DNA of 64,000 nucleotides from Symsagittifera roscoffensis (lineage: Eukaryota > Xenacoelomorpha > Acoela > Convolutidae). Below are positions 50,606 through 61,900 of the stretch, piece by piece (positions within the stretch are counted from its first letter, which is position 1; each line of letters begins with the position of its first letter). Below the pieces are notes generated by a model. The model did no database searches and was not told the origin of the DNA. It saw nothing but the letters and a program-made list of their open reading frames with translations. The stretch lies in NCBI RefSeq assembly GCF_963678635.1, contig NC_087063.1:5922386-5986385 (forward strand). Reading direction: 5' to 3'. Made by a program: the position numbers and the translations under genes.

Positions 50606-53051
50606 TCAACACTGACTGTGAATTTGCTGAGTTTTGTGCAAGGCCGGACGCAGCGACCCCTTGCGGTATTGAAGTCGTTGTTTTGAATTCCACTCCTTTC
50701 GAGGCTGCAGAGAAGACAAGTACTCCTTGCTCCATCGCTTCCAGAAAACTTCAATGAGTTCTTCTAGGTGAACCATGTCTCTGAACTCTTTGATGAAGTC
50801 TCGATACTGAGTGTATAAAACCACATCCTGCTTAGGTTTGCGTTCCAGACTGAAGAATGGTTTGGGTGCATTGGCTCTGCGCTCGAAGGTTCCAACGTTT
50901 GTCTCGAAAGGCAAAAAAACACAGTAGCAACCATCTGACTCAGTTACAGTTGTTTTGTCGTAGTGATCCTCAACAAACTCTTCTTCGTTTGATCGAGGGC
51001 TTCGGTTCGAAGGCAAGTCATCAACTGTCCACAATCGGTTTATGTCCAGATCAGACACCTGACTGGCGAAGTTTGCTTGCAAAACTCTATCATCATTGCG
51101 CCTGCTTAGAAACTGTACTGATCCACTCACAATCCAGCCAAAAATTGATTATCCAAGCTGAGAGATCCTTCTCGTATCCGTTTACCAGTGGTGAGCTCGT
51201 TTGCCAGTTCAACACCACATAGAAGATCAATCCTTCCTCTTTTGTCGAAATCTGGATCCGCCAGTGCATATCGAGATGGAAGGTTATGCTCGCGTACATC
51301 CACATCGTCTGCTCTGATGATGACTTGGGGCATGATCTGATGTGACTTGGGGCATGATGAAGAAATCTGTTCTTAGTGTATCTTCTCCAGGCAACGACAA
51401 ATTTATCGGAGCAAGACCTCTCGTCTCTAGTGGGGGTGCTGTTCCAACTGGTTTCACTGTTTGGTTGACTGATTTACGAGGCAATCCATTCCGTCGTACG
51501 AAGCTTTCACTGACGAAGTTCAACTGTGATCCATTGTCTATCAAGGCACGGCAAATGATTTCCTGTCTGTGATGGTTGAACAGCGGTGTCCTGCAAGTTC
51601 CAAGTAGGGCCGTTTTGTCAGGTTCCTTAGCACTAATGGCAGTACACAGGTTGTTTCCACTGGTATGACAATCGTTTACAGTATTTCTCTCAGTTGTATT
51701 CTGTTGTTCCCTGTGCTGATTGTCCACGTGAAGAAGAGAATGGTGTCTTTTTCCACACAGTTTACAATTGTGCGTGCTTGGGCATTTCGTTACCAAATGC
51801 CCTGGGCGCAAACAGTTAAAGCATAGTCGTTTGGAAGTCACTTCGTCTTTCCGTGTATGTACTATCAACTTCTTGAACTCGTTACATGCAGTTACACTAT
51901 GAAGTGCTCCACAAAACACACATTGCTCGTCCACAGTTGTTGCTCCATACGATTGCCTTCGGTCGATTTTACTTTGGACATCAGAATGTGCTTCAATTCG
52001 AGTCGTTGGTTTCTGTAAAGTGATTGATGACTTCACTGCTTCTAGTGCCCTCGCTCGCGCACTAATGAAATCGTCAAGCTTGTGTAGTTTCTGGAGCTCT
52101 CTTCCTGGGTTGTGAAGCTGCCATTGCTTTTGGCTTTCCGGATCCAGTTTCTGCTCAATTACATGAAGCAGTATTGGATCCCAGTCTTCAGTATTACAGC
52201 CTTGCACTTCTAATGCAGCCACATTTTCGCGCAAACACTCCAAAAGCTTCCTGAGGCTTGTTCCATCTTCGGTTTTCAAAGTCGGGTAGTGTAACACCGC
52301 ACTGAGATGCATGCTTACAATGAACCTCTTGTTGTCGAATCGGTCCATTAGAGTCCTCCTTGCGAGCTCGTAGTTCACGTCTGTTACTGCTACATTCTTG
52401 ATCAGATCGTGTGCTTCTCCTCGAAGTGAACACTTGAGGTAGTTCAACTTCTCAGCATTTTGGAGGTTTGGGTTTCCATGTACAGCAGAATCGAACTGAT
52501 CGATGAAGCTCGTCCACTCTGTATACTTCCCACTGAAGGAGGGAAGATCTATCTTAGGCAGCTTGATCTGACTTGATCTTGGTGAGAACATTGTATGAAG
52601 CCCGCTCGCCTCTCCTGTTGATCCCCTGGAAGACGCTTGCTGATCTTCCAAGAAATCATTCGTCTGCTGAATGAATTCTCGTACCTCCGCTCTGAACTCA
52701 CAAGCCGTTTCAAGCTCGGCTTGCAGACGTTCGTCTGGTACAACGTCCTCTATCAATCGATCCTTTTCACTGATCGATGTGAGGGTCTCTCTTATGACGG
52801 CAAGAGAAATTCGCAAGCCAGCAAGATCAGTCACTGGATTGGACGATCGGATTGAGTTTATTCGATGCCTATGCTTAGAAATGCATGTCTTGTGACCACT
52901 TCTGGAGTGAACCAGCTTCAGGTATGTTCGTCCTGACTGATCGTTTTGTCCATGTTGCGCGCTCACAACAGCTGGTTGATCGCTCTGCTCGTTCGCATTG
53001 CTCTGACCTGGTTGCTCGTTCGCAACTGATCGTACATCGCCTTGCTCGTTC
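50606..53051 (-). pseudogene. BEL/Pao gag-protease-pol remnant
   Basis: The main frame (down to 51284) starts with ANEQ repeats, then the BEL gag domain (DUF1759 type: LPKIDLPSFSGKYTEWTSF, RYLKC-like NYLKCSLRGEAHDLIK). Three Cys/His clusters follow: CVFCGALHSVTAC, the knuckle CFNCLRPGHLVTKC, and CKLCGKRHHSLLH. The A17-type protease active site reads ALIDNGSQLNF, with DNG where D-S/T-G is usual. A 22-bp tandem duplication near 51310-51353 shifts the frame. The next frame (51333-51127) carries RYALADPDFDKRGRIDLLCGVELANEL. A second shift near 51140 leads to WIVSGSVQF and the pre-RT region (INRLWTVDDLP, FVEDHYDKTT, GCYCVFLPF). At about 50756-50765 MVHLEE joins directly to IEVFWKRWSKEYLSSLQ, which belongs to the integrase C-terminal domain, so roughly the whole RT-RNase H-integrase core is missing. 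Confidence 0.9.
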
Positions 53052-54087
53052 GCCTGTAAGATAAAATTGATTCTAAGAAAACTAAAATAATTCATATGAG
53101 CTATAATTTTGCGTTCTATGTTATAAGTTTTAAAAACAACTGCAAGTAACTTGGTGCAAATTTTTAACAATTTGTCGAAAATAGTCAAAAAATGTTTAAA
53201 AAAGTAGTGTCTAGCGCAGCTCGGTTACGTTTTGCGAGATTGATATTAGAAATTTTGGCACGTTACAAAAATTAGAAGCGGAAAATTTTTGCCGGAAAAT
53301 TAGATATGATAATTAAAGCACGTCACAAACTAACCGATGCCACTAAATAAACATTGGTAATATACTTTTAGAATAACAAGGTATTCGGTTCTGTGACACT
53401 CAAACTTTCTTTAAACACTACAGGAATTGAACGAAAAACATATCATACAACTCTATGGAATGAAAAAAAAACAGTTACTTCCAAAGATATGTAGAAGAGT
53501 GTGGTTTCTCGCCGAAGCCTAAAACTTTTCAATAGCGGACCAACTCAGCTTGACGTAGCTGAGATTTTACTTTAACTTTGATTCAACGAAGATATGACTT
53601 ATCAGAGGGAGGGGAACAGCTTATACCTGCTTCATTGTGCATACCAAGACAATGAAGTTTAACATCTTTTATTTAAGAAGAAAAGTCTTGCAAATGTCAA
53701 TATAACTTCAATGGGTTTTTGGCGTGTGCCTGCAGCGAGTATTCAATGCTAGCATTACAATACAAGAACTCTAAAACGTTGTATCGCAATATTCGCAATT
53801 TTTTTACTCGTTGAGTTTGTGCAATGAGCCTTGATCCAGTCTCTATCTGTCTAAACCAGAGTCACAAGGCTCACCCAACTGCTGCTTCTTAATGTGGATC
53901 AATTTTACAAGCTGTTTTGAAAATTTGGATAATTCGATATGAAATTACATTACATAAAAAGGGGAATAATCCCGCGTAGATTAAATCAAACATTTGAAAC
54001 AATCTTTGTTGGTTTAAATCAGTTTTTTGGCGGTTAATAATTTCCATTTAGTTTTTCACTTGATTACGTTGCTTGCTGCAAGCAACA
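53052..54087. repeat. 1,036-bp direct repeat bracketing the BEL interior, copy 2
   Basis: Partner of 49539-50574. Its satellite part (53052-53499) carries the same private variants as the unit starting at 49226 (for example CCACTAAATAAAC), so it was copied from that unit and is not an older array remnant. Confidence 0.9.
53500..54087 (-). mobile_element. BEL/Pao 5' LTR
   Basis: 588 bp; three substitutions from the other LTR. On its upper side the array resumes at once with ACAAGGTATTCGG, at a different unit position from where it stopped at 49986. About 118 bp of unit therefore occurs on both sides of the element. Confidence 0.9.
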
Positions 54088-57000
54088 ACAAGGTATTCGG
54101 TTCTGTGACACTCAAACTTTCTTTAAACACTACAGGAATTGAACGAAAAACAAATCATACAACTCTATGGAATGAAAAAAAAAACAGTTACTTCCAAAGA
54201 TATGTAAAAGTGTGTGAAAAATTTATGATACGTGTTTTTTGCATAGGTTGTATAATCAAAACTGTATGAAAAGCATTATTTTATCATGAATGCCCAATTG
54301 ACCTAGTATCACCTTTACGTAAAAGCGTATTTTTTTCATCTTGGGTTAGTTTTTTTTTAAAAGGCCAGTCTTAAATTGTTCTACAATTTCATGAACTTTT
54401 AATATACAACAGAAAATGATAAATTTGGCTCCTAGTTATTGCAAATGAGTTTCTTTCAATAAATTCGAAACTATTTCTCAGACGGATTCAGTCTCCGCTT
54501 ACGCGTTAATAGCGCAAAATCAATCGCATTAGTTGTCCCAAATTGGCCAAAATGGTAACCTTTAAACCCCTTTAACTTGATGAAATATTTTTTCAACTCT
54601 AAGCTCAAGACATTAAAGTTTTTTGATGATAAAAAAAATCTTTCAAAATTGACTAGTTAAAAAGCCGAATTTTGTCTGAAGAAAAAAAAACAACTCGAGC
54701 ACAAATATTCCAGTACGAAAGTCGGAAGAATAATAAATATAGAATTTGCTTATCTACAAGAGCTATATCAATCATTACAGAATGAGCTTTTCCGAAAAAT
54801 TAACTATTGCGCTTGACACACGCGACGAAGTTTTTCAATCCAGCTTGCTTCAATGGCAGTCAAATTTAAAACCGATAAAATCGACCAGGGATGGATTAGG
54901 AGGGGGACAGGAGCGGACTCCTCTTCCCTCAGGGATTCGACTTTTTCACCAACCAAAGGGCCTCACATTGGTAGCGCGCGCAGAAAAAAGGTGACTTTTT
55001 TCAAAATTTACAAAAAATTCCCAAAAACCGTCTTTTTTGACCTGTTTTTCAAAAAATTGCCTGTAAGATAAAATTGATTCTAAGAAAACTAAAATAATTC
55101 ATATGAGCTATAATTTTGCGTTCTATGTTATAAGTTTTAAAAACAACTGCAAGTAACTTGGTGCAAATTTTTAACAATTTGTCAAAAATAGTCAAAAATT
55201 GTTTAAAAAAGTAGTGTCTAGCGCAGCTCGGTTACGTTTTGCGAGATTGATATTAGAAATTTTGGCACGTTACAAAAATTAGAAGCGGAAAATTTTTGCC
55301 GGAAAATTAGATATGATAATTAAAGCACGTCACAAACTAACCGATGCCAATAAATAAACATTGGTAATATACTTTTAGAATATCAAGGTATTCGGTTCTG
55401 TGACACTCAAACTTTCTTTAAACACTACAGGAATTGAACGAAAAACATATCATACAACTCTATGTAATGAAAAAAAAACAGTTACTTTCAAAGATATGTA
55501 AAAGTGTATGAAAAATTTATGATACGTGTTTTTTTGCATAGGTTGTATAATCAAAACTGTATGAAAAGCATTATTTTATCATGAATGCCCAATTGACCTA
55601 GTATCACCTTTACGTAAAAGCGTATTTTTTTCATCTTGGGTTAGTTTTTTTTTAAAAGGCCAGTCTTAAATTGTTCAACAATTTCATGATTTTTTAATAT
55701 ACAACAGAAAATGATAAATTTGGCTCCTAGTTATTGCAAATGAGTTTCTTTCAATAAATTCAAAACTATTTCTCAGACGGATTCAGTCTCCGCTTACGCG
55801 TTAATAGCGCAAAATCAATCGCATTAGTTGTCCCAAATTGGCCAAAATGGTAACCTTTAAACCCCTTTAACTTGATGAAAAATTATCACAGGTGAAATAT
55901 TTTTTCAAATCTAAGCTCAAGACATTAAAGTTTTTTGATGAAAAAAAAAATCTTTCAAAATTGACTAGTTAAAAAGCCGAATTTTGTCTGAAGAAAAAAA
56001 ACACTCAAGCACAAATATTCCAGTACGAAAGTCGGAAGAATAATAAATATAGAATTTGCTTATCTACAAGAGATATATCAATCATTACAGAATGAGCATT
56101 TCCGAAAAATTAACTATTGCGCTTGACGCACGCGACGAAGTTTTTCAATCCAGCTTGCTTCAATGGCAGTCAAATTTAAAACCGATAAAATCGACCAGGG
56201 ATGGATTAGGAGGGGGACAGGAGCGGACTCTACTTCCCTCAGGGATTCGACTTTTTCACCAACCAAAGGGCCTCACATTGGTAGCGCGCGCAGAAAAAAG
56301 GTGACTTTTTCAAAATTTACAAAAAATTCCCAAAAACAGTCTTTTTTGACCTGTTTTTCAAAAAATTGCCAGTTAGATAAAATTGATTCTAAGAAACCTA
56401 AAATTATTCATATGAGCTATAATTTTGCGTTCTATGTTATAAGTTTTAAAAACAACTGCAAGTAACTTGGTGCAAATTTTTAACAATTTGTCAAAAATAG
56501 TCAAAAATTGTTTAAAAAAGTAGTGTCTAGCGCAGCTCGGTTACGTTTTGCGAGATTGATATTAGAAATTTTGGCACGTTACAAAAATTAGAAGCGGAAA
56601 GTTTTTGCCGGAAAGTTAGATCTGATAATTAAAGCACGTCACAAACTAACCGATGCCAATAAATAAAAATTGGTAATATACTTTTAGAATATCAAGGTAT
56701 TCGGTTCTGTGACACTCAAACTTTCTTTAAACACTACAGGAATTGAACGAAAAACATATCATACAACTCTATGGAATGAAAAAAAAAACAGTTACTTCCA
56801 AAGATATGTAAAAGTGTATGAAAAATTTATGATACGTGTTTTTTTGCATAGGTTGTATAATCAAAACTGTATGAAAAGCATTATTTTATCATGAATGCCC
56901 AATTGACCTAGTATCACCTTTACGTAAAAGCGTATTTTTTTCATCTTGGGTTAGTTTTTTTTAAAAGGCCAGTCTTAAATTGTTCTACAATTTCATGAAC

Positions 57001-57220
57001 TTTTAATATACGACAGAAAATGATAAATTTGGCTCCTAGTTATTGCAAATGAGTTTCTTTCAATAAATTCGAAACTATTTCTCAGACGGATTCAGTCTCC
57101 GCTTACGCGTTAATAGCGCAAAATGAATCGCATTAGTTGTCCCAAATTGGCCAAAATGGTAACATTTAAACCCCTTTAACTTGATGAAAAATGATCACAG
57201 GTGAATTTTTTTTCCAAATT
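54088..57220. repeat. Macrosatellite block II, after the BEL insertion
   Basis: A 646-bp partial unit, then units anchored at 54746 and 56056, of the same type as block I. The partial unit has an extra ~13-bp deletion in the Helentron-like part (missing AATTATCACAGGTG near 54583). The unit at 56056 carries more private changes than those further in. Confidence 0.95.
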
Positions 57221-59135
57221 TTGACTCAAGACAACAATACTTTTTGAACGAAAAAAACTTCTGTCAAAAGTGACTAGTAAAAAGTGGAAATTTGTCTGAA
57301 GAAAAAATCAACCCGACCACAAATATTCCATTGATTTTGTTACGAAAGTCGGAACAATAAAAAATATAGCTGTTGCTTATCTACTACAAATAAATCAATG
57401 ATTACAGAATGATCATTTCCAAAAATTGATTTTTGCGCTCGACAATATTGCTCAGTTGCAAGTGTTTCGATCTGGCAGTCAAAACGGTGAATTGTTCGCC
57501 TCACCATAGTTGTCAAAGTTTTCAATCCAGCTTGCTTCTGTGGCAGTCAAAAGTAAAACCGATAAAACCGACCAGGGATGGATTAGGATGGGGACAGGGG
57601 CGGATTCCCCTTCCCTCAGGTATTCGACCCCTTCACCAACCAAAGGTCTCACATTGGTAGCGCGCGCAGAAAAAAGGTGACCTTTTTTCAAAATTTAGCA
57701 AAAAATTCCCAAAAACCGTCTTTTTTGACCTGTTTTTCAAAAAATTGCCTGTAAGATAAAATTAATTCTAAGAAAACTAAAATAATTCAAATGAGCTACA
57801 ATTTTGCGTTCTATGTTATAAGTTTTAAAAAAAACTGCGAGTAACTTGGTGCAAATTTTTAATAATTTGTCAAAAATAGTCAAAAAATAATTTAAAAAAA
57901 TAGTGTCTAGCGCAGCTCGGTTACGTTTTGCGAGATTGATATTAGAAATTTTGGCACTTTACAAAAATTAGAAGCGGAAAATTTTTGCCGGAAAATTAGA
58001 TATGATAATTAAAGCACGTCACAAACTAACCGATACCAATAAATAAACATTGGTAATATACTTTTAGAATATCAAGGTATTCGGTTCTGAGACACTCAAA
58101 CTTTCTTTAAACACTACAGGAATTGAACGAAAAACATATCATACAACTCTATGGAATGAAAAAAACAGTTACTTCCAAAGATATGTAAAAGTGTATGAAA
58201 AATTTATAATACGTATTTTTTTTCATAGATTGTATAATCAAAACTGTATAAAAAGCATTATTTTATCATGAATGCCCAATTGGCCTAGTATCACTTTTAC
58301 GTAAAAGCGTATTTTTTTCATCTTGGGTTATTTTTTTTAAAAGGCCAGTCTTAAATTGTTCTACAATTCCATGAACTCTTAACAGACAATAGAAAATGAT
58401 AAATTTGGCTCCTAGTTATTGCAAATGAGTTTCTTTCAATAAATTCTAAACTATTTCTCAGACGGATTAAGTCTCCGCTTACGCGTTAATAGTGCAAAAT
58501 GACTCGCATTATTTTTCCCAAATTGGCCAAAATGGTAACCTTTAAACCCCTTTAACTTGATGAAAAATGATCACAGGTGAAATTTTTTTTCAAATTTTGG
58601 CTCAAGACAACAAAATTTTTTGAATGAAAAAAAACTTCTGTCAAAAGTGACTAGTAAAAAGTGGAAATTTGTCTGAAGAAAAAATCAACCCGACCACAAA
58701 TATTCCATTGATTTTGTTACGAAAGTCGGAACAATAAAAAATATAGCTGTTGCTTATCTACTACAAATGAATCAATGATTACAGAATGATCATTTCCAAA
58801 AATTAATTATTGCGCTCGACAATATTGCTCAGTTGCAAGTGTTTCGATCTGGCAGTCAAAACGGTGAATTGTTCGCCTCACCATAGTTGTCAAAGTTTTC
58901 AATCCAGCTTGCTTCTGTGGCAGTCAAAAGTAAAACCGATAAAACCAACCAGGGATGGATTAGGATGGGGACAGGGGTGGATTCCCCTTCCCTCAGGGAT
59001 TCGACCCCTTCACCAACCAAAGGTCTCAAATTGGTAGCGCGCGCAGAAAAAAGGTGACATTTTTCAAAATTTACCAAAGATGCCCAAAAACCGTCATTTT
59101 TGAACTGTTCATCAAAAAATTGCCTACGGGGCAAA
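57221..59135. repeat. Diverged edge units of the macrosatellite
   Basis: Units anchored near 57373 and 58750, the second truncated at about 59135. They keep ~70 bp of core that the inner units lack (from GACAATATTGCTCAGTTGC to CCTCACCATAGTTGTCAAAG). They read GGGGACAGGGGCGGATTCCCC where inner units read GGGGACAGGAGCGGACTCC, and their Helentron-like piece ends in the intact GTCGGAACAATAA. They look closer to the ancestral, dispersed form of the unit. Confidence 0.9.
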
Positions 59136-59459
59136 ACTGTTTGTCAAAATAGTGTATTTTTATTGTTCTTGGAGTGCCTAGAAAACAATTCGGCCGACCA
59201 AAAAAAAGTATCGACAAAACATATTTGAAAGTTTTTAGAAATTCCCCCCGAGAAATTAGTGAATGTAATAATAAAGCAATGTTTGTTCTCTTTTAAGAAA
59301 GCGTTACTGGCAAGCTGATTTAATTAAAGTTGTGCACCTAGTTATCCGAACGAAATCATAGCTATCCATCTAAGTTTTTGGCTCTGTTTTTACTCGAGAA
59401 AAAGTTTTTCAATGAAAAATAAAAAATGTTCCAGGGGGTTAGTTAGTACGTCTTCGCTA
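59136..59459. other. Spacer right of the array
   Basis: About 320 bp of unique-looking AT-rich sequence after the array ends at a CAAAAAATTGCCTACGGGG junction. Nothing recognised. Confidence 0.4.
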
Positions 59460-59647
59460 ATTGAACGCCCAATCCGGCAATTTTTGCATGCTGATATCTA
59501 TCGCAATGACGCTCAAATAGCTGCAAAAATTGTAAGTTTCGAAGACTTTTCTTCTTCATGTATCTTACTATTCAAATCAAAGTTTTTACTTTCAGGCAGA
59601 AAACCAGATAAAATATTTCATTTAACAGCTAAATTGCAAATTGCAAA
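59460..59647. repeat. Repeat pair member 1
   Basis: Diverged match to 60570-60776: GCTGATATCTATCGCAATGA against GCTGATGTTTATCGCAATGA, then TTTCAGGCAGAAAACCA in both. Each is followed by the right end of a degenerate Helentron-like element, so the duplicated block includes part of that element. Confidence 0.65.
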
Positions 59648-60127
59648 CAAGTTTGCTTTTATCAAAGCGACTCAAGGGATTTTCCAATTGTCTTTTAACG
59701 TCCATAGACTAGTGTTTGTTTTTAAAAATGGTGAAAGATTCGAAATAAAATGCGTAAGTTTTTTGAACAAATTTTAATTTTTTTTGTAAAATCATCCACC
59801 GCACACTATTTAAAGTACAAGGGGATGTTTCAAGCAAATAAGAACGTAATAATCAAAGAAGAAAGCAAGCCTCAATTAAATTTGAAACGATTTTTCAGCC
59901 GGATCAATTTGCCGCTCACGCGTTACTAGCATAAAAGATAGCGCTCAATTATTTTCCAAACTTGCCAAATTGCAATTATCAAACCCCCTTTACTTCACAA
60001 AAACTTTTCAGGTGTGAAAAACACCGCATATCTATGACTAATTAAACAGACAAAATTAGTCTGGAGAAAAAAATCGCCCTGAATACAAATATTCTGACAA
60101 TTTTTTGGAAAGTAGTCGGAACAATAA
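59648..60127 (-). mobile_element. Degenerate Helentron-like element, copy G
   Basis: Minus-strand copy from AACAAGTTTGCTTTTATCAA through CCGCACACTATTTAAAGTAC, GCCGCTCACGCGTTACTAGC and CAAATATTCTGAC to AGTCGGAACAATAAA. Ends and internal order are kept but heavily substituted. A 121-codon ORF crossing its start is not supported as a gene. Confidence 0.6.
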
Positions 60128-60569
60128 ATGCTTCAACACCCGTGTTTTGCTTTAAATTCTCAGTGAAACGCTTTAATTTTTAAAAATCATACATCAGCAC
60201 TTGTTTATTGGTTTAATTTTGCAACAATTGAATGATTTGCTAAACATCTCGATCACTCAAAAAGGTATCGAGGGAGTTGAAAAATACATATTTGTCTATG
60301 CTAATTTTTATCGCTATGAATAACAAGTAGCTTCAAAAAGAATATATTAAGAGGTTTTTCCTCTTATTGTATCTTAGTATTTACAACACAGTTTTCAATT
60401 CGCAGCAGCACGGTTTCAGAATGTTTACAGAACTACAGCACGTTTTCAAACAAAAACATAGAATAGTCCGCGATGAGTTTTTGTTGACATTCCAAAAATG
60501 CTTAATAACTGACTGTAGTGTTCTGATTCGTGGAGCAAAGCAATTCGATCTTTAATTAACAAACGCCTG
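60128..60569. other. Spacer between degenerate copies G and H
   Basis: AT-rich with a 62-codon ORF (60367-60555) of no recognised family. Nothing else seen. Confidence 0.4.
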
Positions 60570-60776
60570 CTCTGGCAACCATCGCACGCTGATGTTTATC
60601 GCAATGACCCGCAAATAATTTCAAAACCGTAAATTTCATTGTTTTTCCTTCTGCTTGTGTCTATCTATAAAAAAAAATATTTTCAGGCAGAAAACCATGC
60701 TAAACAGGGATAAGTATCAATCCCACAAAACTTAAAATTATAGCTTTTGACCTTTTACATCTCATTTGCAAAATGA
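60570..60776. repeat. Repeat pair member 2
   Basis: Diverged partner of 59460-59647; see that entry for the shared blocks. Confidence 0.65.
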
Positions 60777-60960
60777 AAACAAGCTGCTTCTATCAGGGTG
60801 ACGACCTGTAATTTCCGACTGCCTGATACTGTCTGTAGACCACTGTTCGATTCAAAAAAAAGATGCTGAAATTTCCGAAAAAAAATAAATTAAAAGAAAA
60901 TGTCTTGTTTTTTTTAATCAATCACCGCATAATACTTAAATTGCAATGTTGTATATGTTT
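60777..60960 (-). mobile_element. Degenerate Helentron-like right end, copy H
   Basis: Starts AACAAGCTGCTTCTATCAGGG, then TTTCCGACTGCCTGATACTG and GTAGACCACTG, and fades after ATCACCGCATAATACTTAAA (the TTTATATGGCGTGTGG block of better copies, reversed). Left part not found. Confidence 0.5.
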
Positions 60961-61619
60961 AGCATACAGCAACATAAATGATAAAGTAAAAGCGTGCTAC
61001 GAATTACAAGTAGCTAAAATTTTAAATTGATTTTTTTTTCCTTTTTTGTATCTTTTTTTATGAAATTTATGAAGTGAAGTTTATAGAAGGTCTAAAATTT
61101 ATGAAGTTTTATTTCCAGGAAGAAAATCAAAAAGTAACAAGCATGGATAAAATAATTTCACAATTATTCACCCTTTTTGGTTCAATTTTTTGTATTTAAA
61201 TCTAACTTTTCTTCTATTCAAAATACCTTGGAAGCGGTTTTGAAATAAGGCTTAGAAGCTGCCGATCAATAAAATTCTGGCTTGGCTTCAAAAATAAATG
61301 TAAATACAGAAAGCAAATATTGGCAGTCAGAACAACACGTGCAAGACAAACCGAGCATCAATCTTGTTACTTACGGTTTCAGTGCTGCCTTTGAAAACAA
61401 AAATTGGAAAACGAACCTGCGAAGATATATTGACTTGCTTCTTGTGCAGTTCGCATAGAAATTTGGAAGACTTCTTAACAGTCTTGTTCATCAGAACACT
61501 TAGTTTTTGATATTAAGATTTCAAAACTTTGGTAGATTTCAATAACTACAAAGGCTGAGAAAATAAAAGTTTAAAATCAAAAAGCGAACTCGTTCATAAC
61601 AATTCTTAGCTGCAAATTA
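60961..61619. other. Intergenic, nothing recognised
   Basis: AT-rich; no gene or repeat family identified. Confidence 0.4.
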
Positions 61620-61900
61620 TTTTCACCAAATTGGCCAAATAATTTTTCTTAGAAACTCAAATTGTATACAAAAAATGTCGCAAATGATTTTTTATAAAGT
61701 TGAGCTCATATTTTTAATTGGATTAAAGCTATTATTTAAAATTGCCGAAGAATGATGGCTTGTTAGGAAGTCACATTTTGTCACGCGGAACTAAATTTTG
61801 AGCACGACTATTCCGTTGTTTTTTTGAAAGACATAAAAAAACTTTTTTAGTTCAATTTCTTATCTACAATTTTTCTAAGCATGTTCTGTCGACTTGTTTG
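61620..61900 (-). mobile_element. Very degenerate Helentron-like fragment, copy I
   Basis: Weak collinear match to the left part of the element as it sits in array units: CAAATTGGCCAAA, GAGCACGACTATTCCG, GAAAGACATAAAAAAAC and TTTCTTATCTAC. It is followed at the expected side by a core copy (62227-62400), which supports the assignment. Confidence 0.35.

Larger units (their letters stand above)
49987..54087 (-). mobile_element. BEL/Pao LTR retrotransposon, internally deleted, inside the satellite
   Basis: Minus-strand element with two 588-bp LTRs (49987-50574 and 53500-54087) that differ at three positions, so the insertion or its duplication is recent. The interior keeps gag, the aspartic protease, the linker before RT and the last piece of integrase; RT, RNase H and most of integrase are deleted. 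The 3' LTR is preceded by a purine-rich tract. The 5' LTR is not followed by a primer-binding site but by 448 bp of satellite fused to gag. No 5-bp target-site duplication is seen (left flank AAGAG, right flank ACAAG). The copy is non-autonomous. Confidence 0.9.

Noticed and set aside
49863-54205. ~118 bp of satellite on both sides of the BEL element read as a target-site duplication
   Set aside because: BEL elements make 4-6 bp duplications. Recombination within a tandem array explains a long shared flank better, and the immediate 5-bp flanks do not match.
26993-56465. 82- and 72-codon ORFs repeated in nearly every satellite unit, suggesting a multicopy gene family
   Set aside because: The 82-codon frame begins with TTG, two overlapping frames are open in the same DNA, and their repetition follows from unit identity. 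The unit at 29611 has an in-frame TAG and the first unit is frameshifted, so the sequence shows no sign of selection for coding.
26980-59135. Regular repeats read as a CRISPR array or an rDNA-like gene cluster
   Set aside because: The unit is 1.31 kb with no short repeat/spacer pattern, and no rRNA- or tRNA-like segments were recognised.
59412-59777. 121-codon ORF right of the array
   Set aside because: It spans the boundary between a repeat-pair member and a degenerate transposon copy, so it is an accidental open frame.
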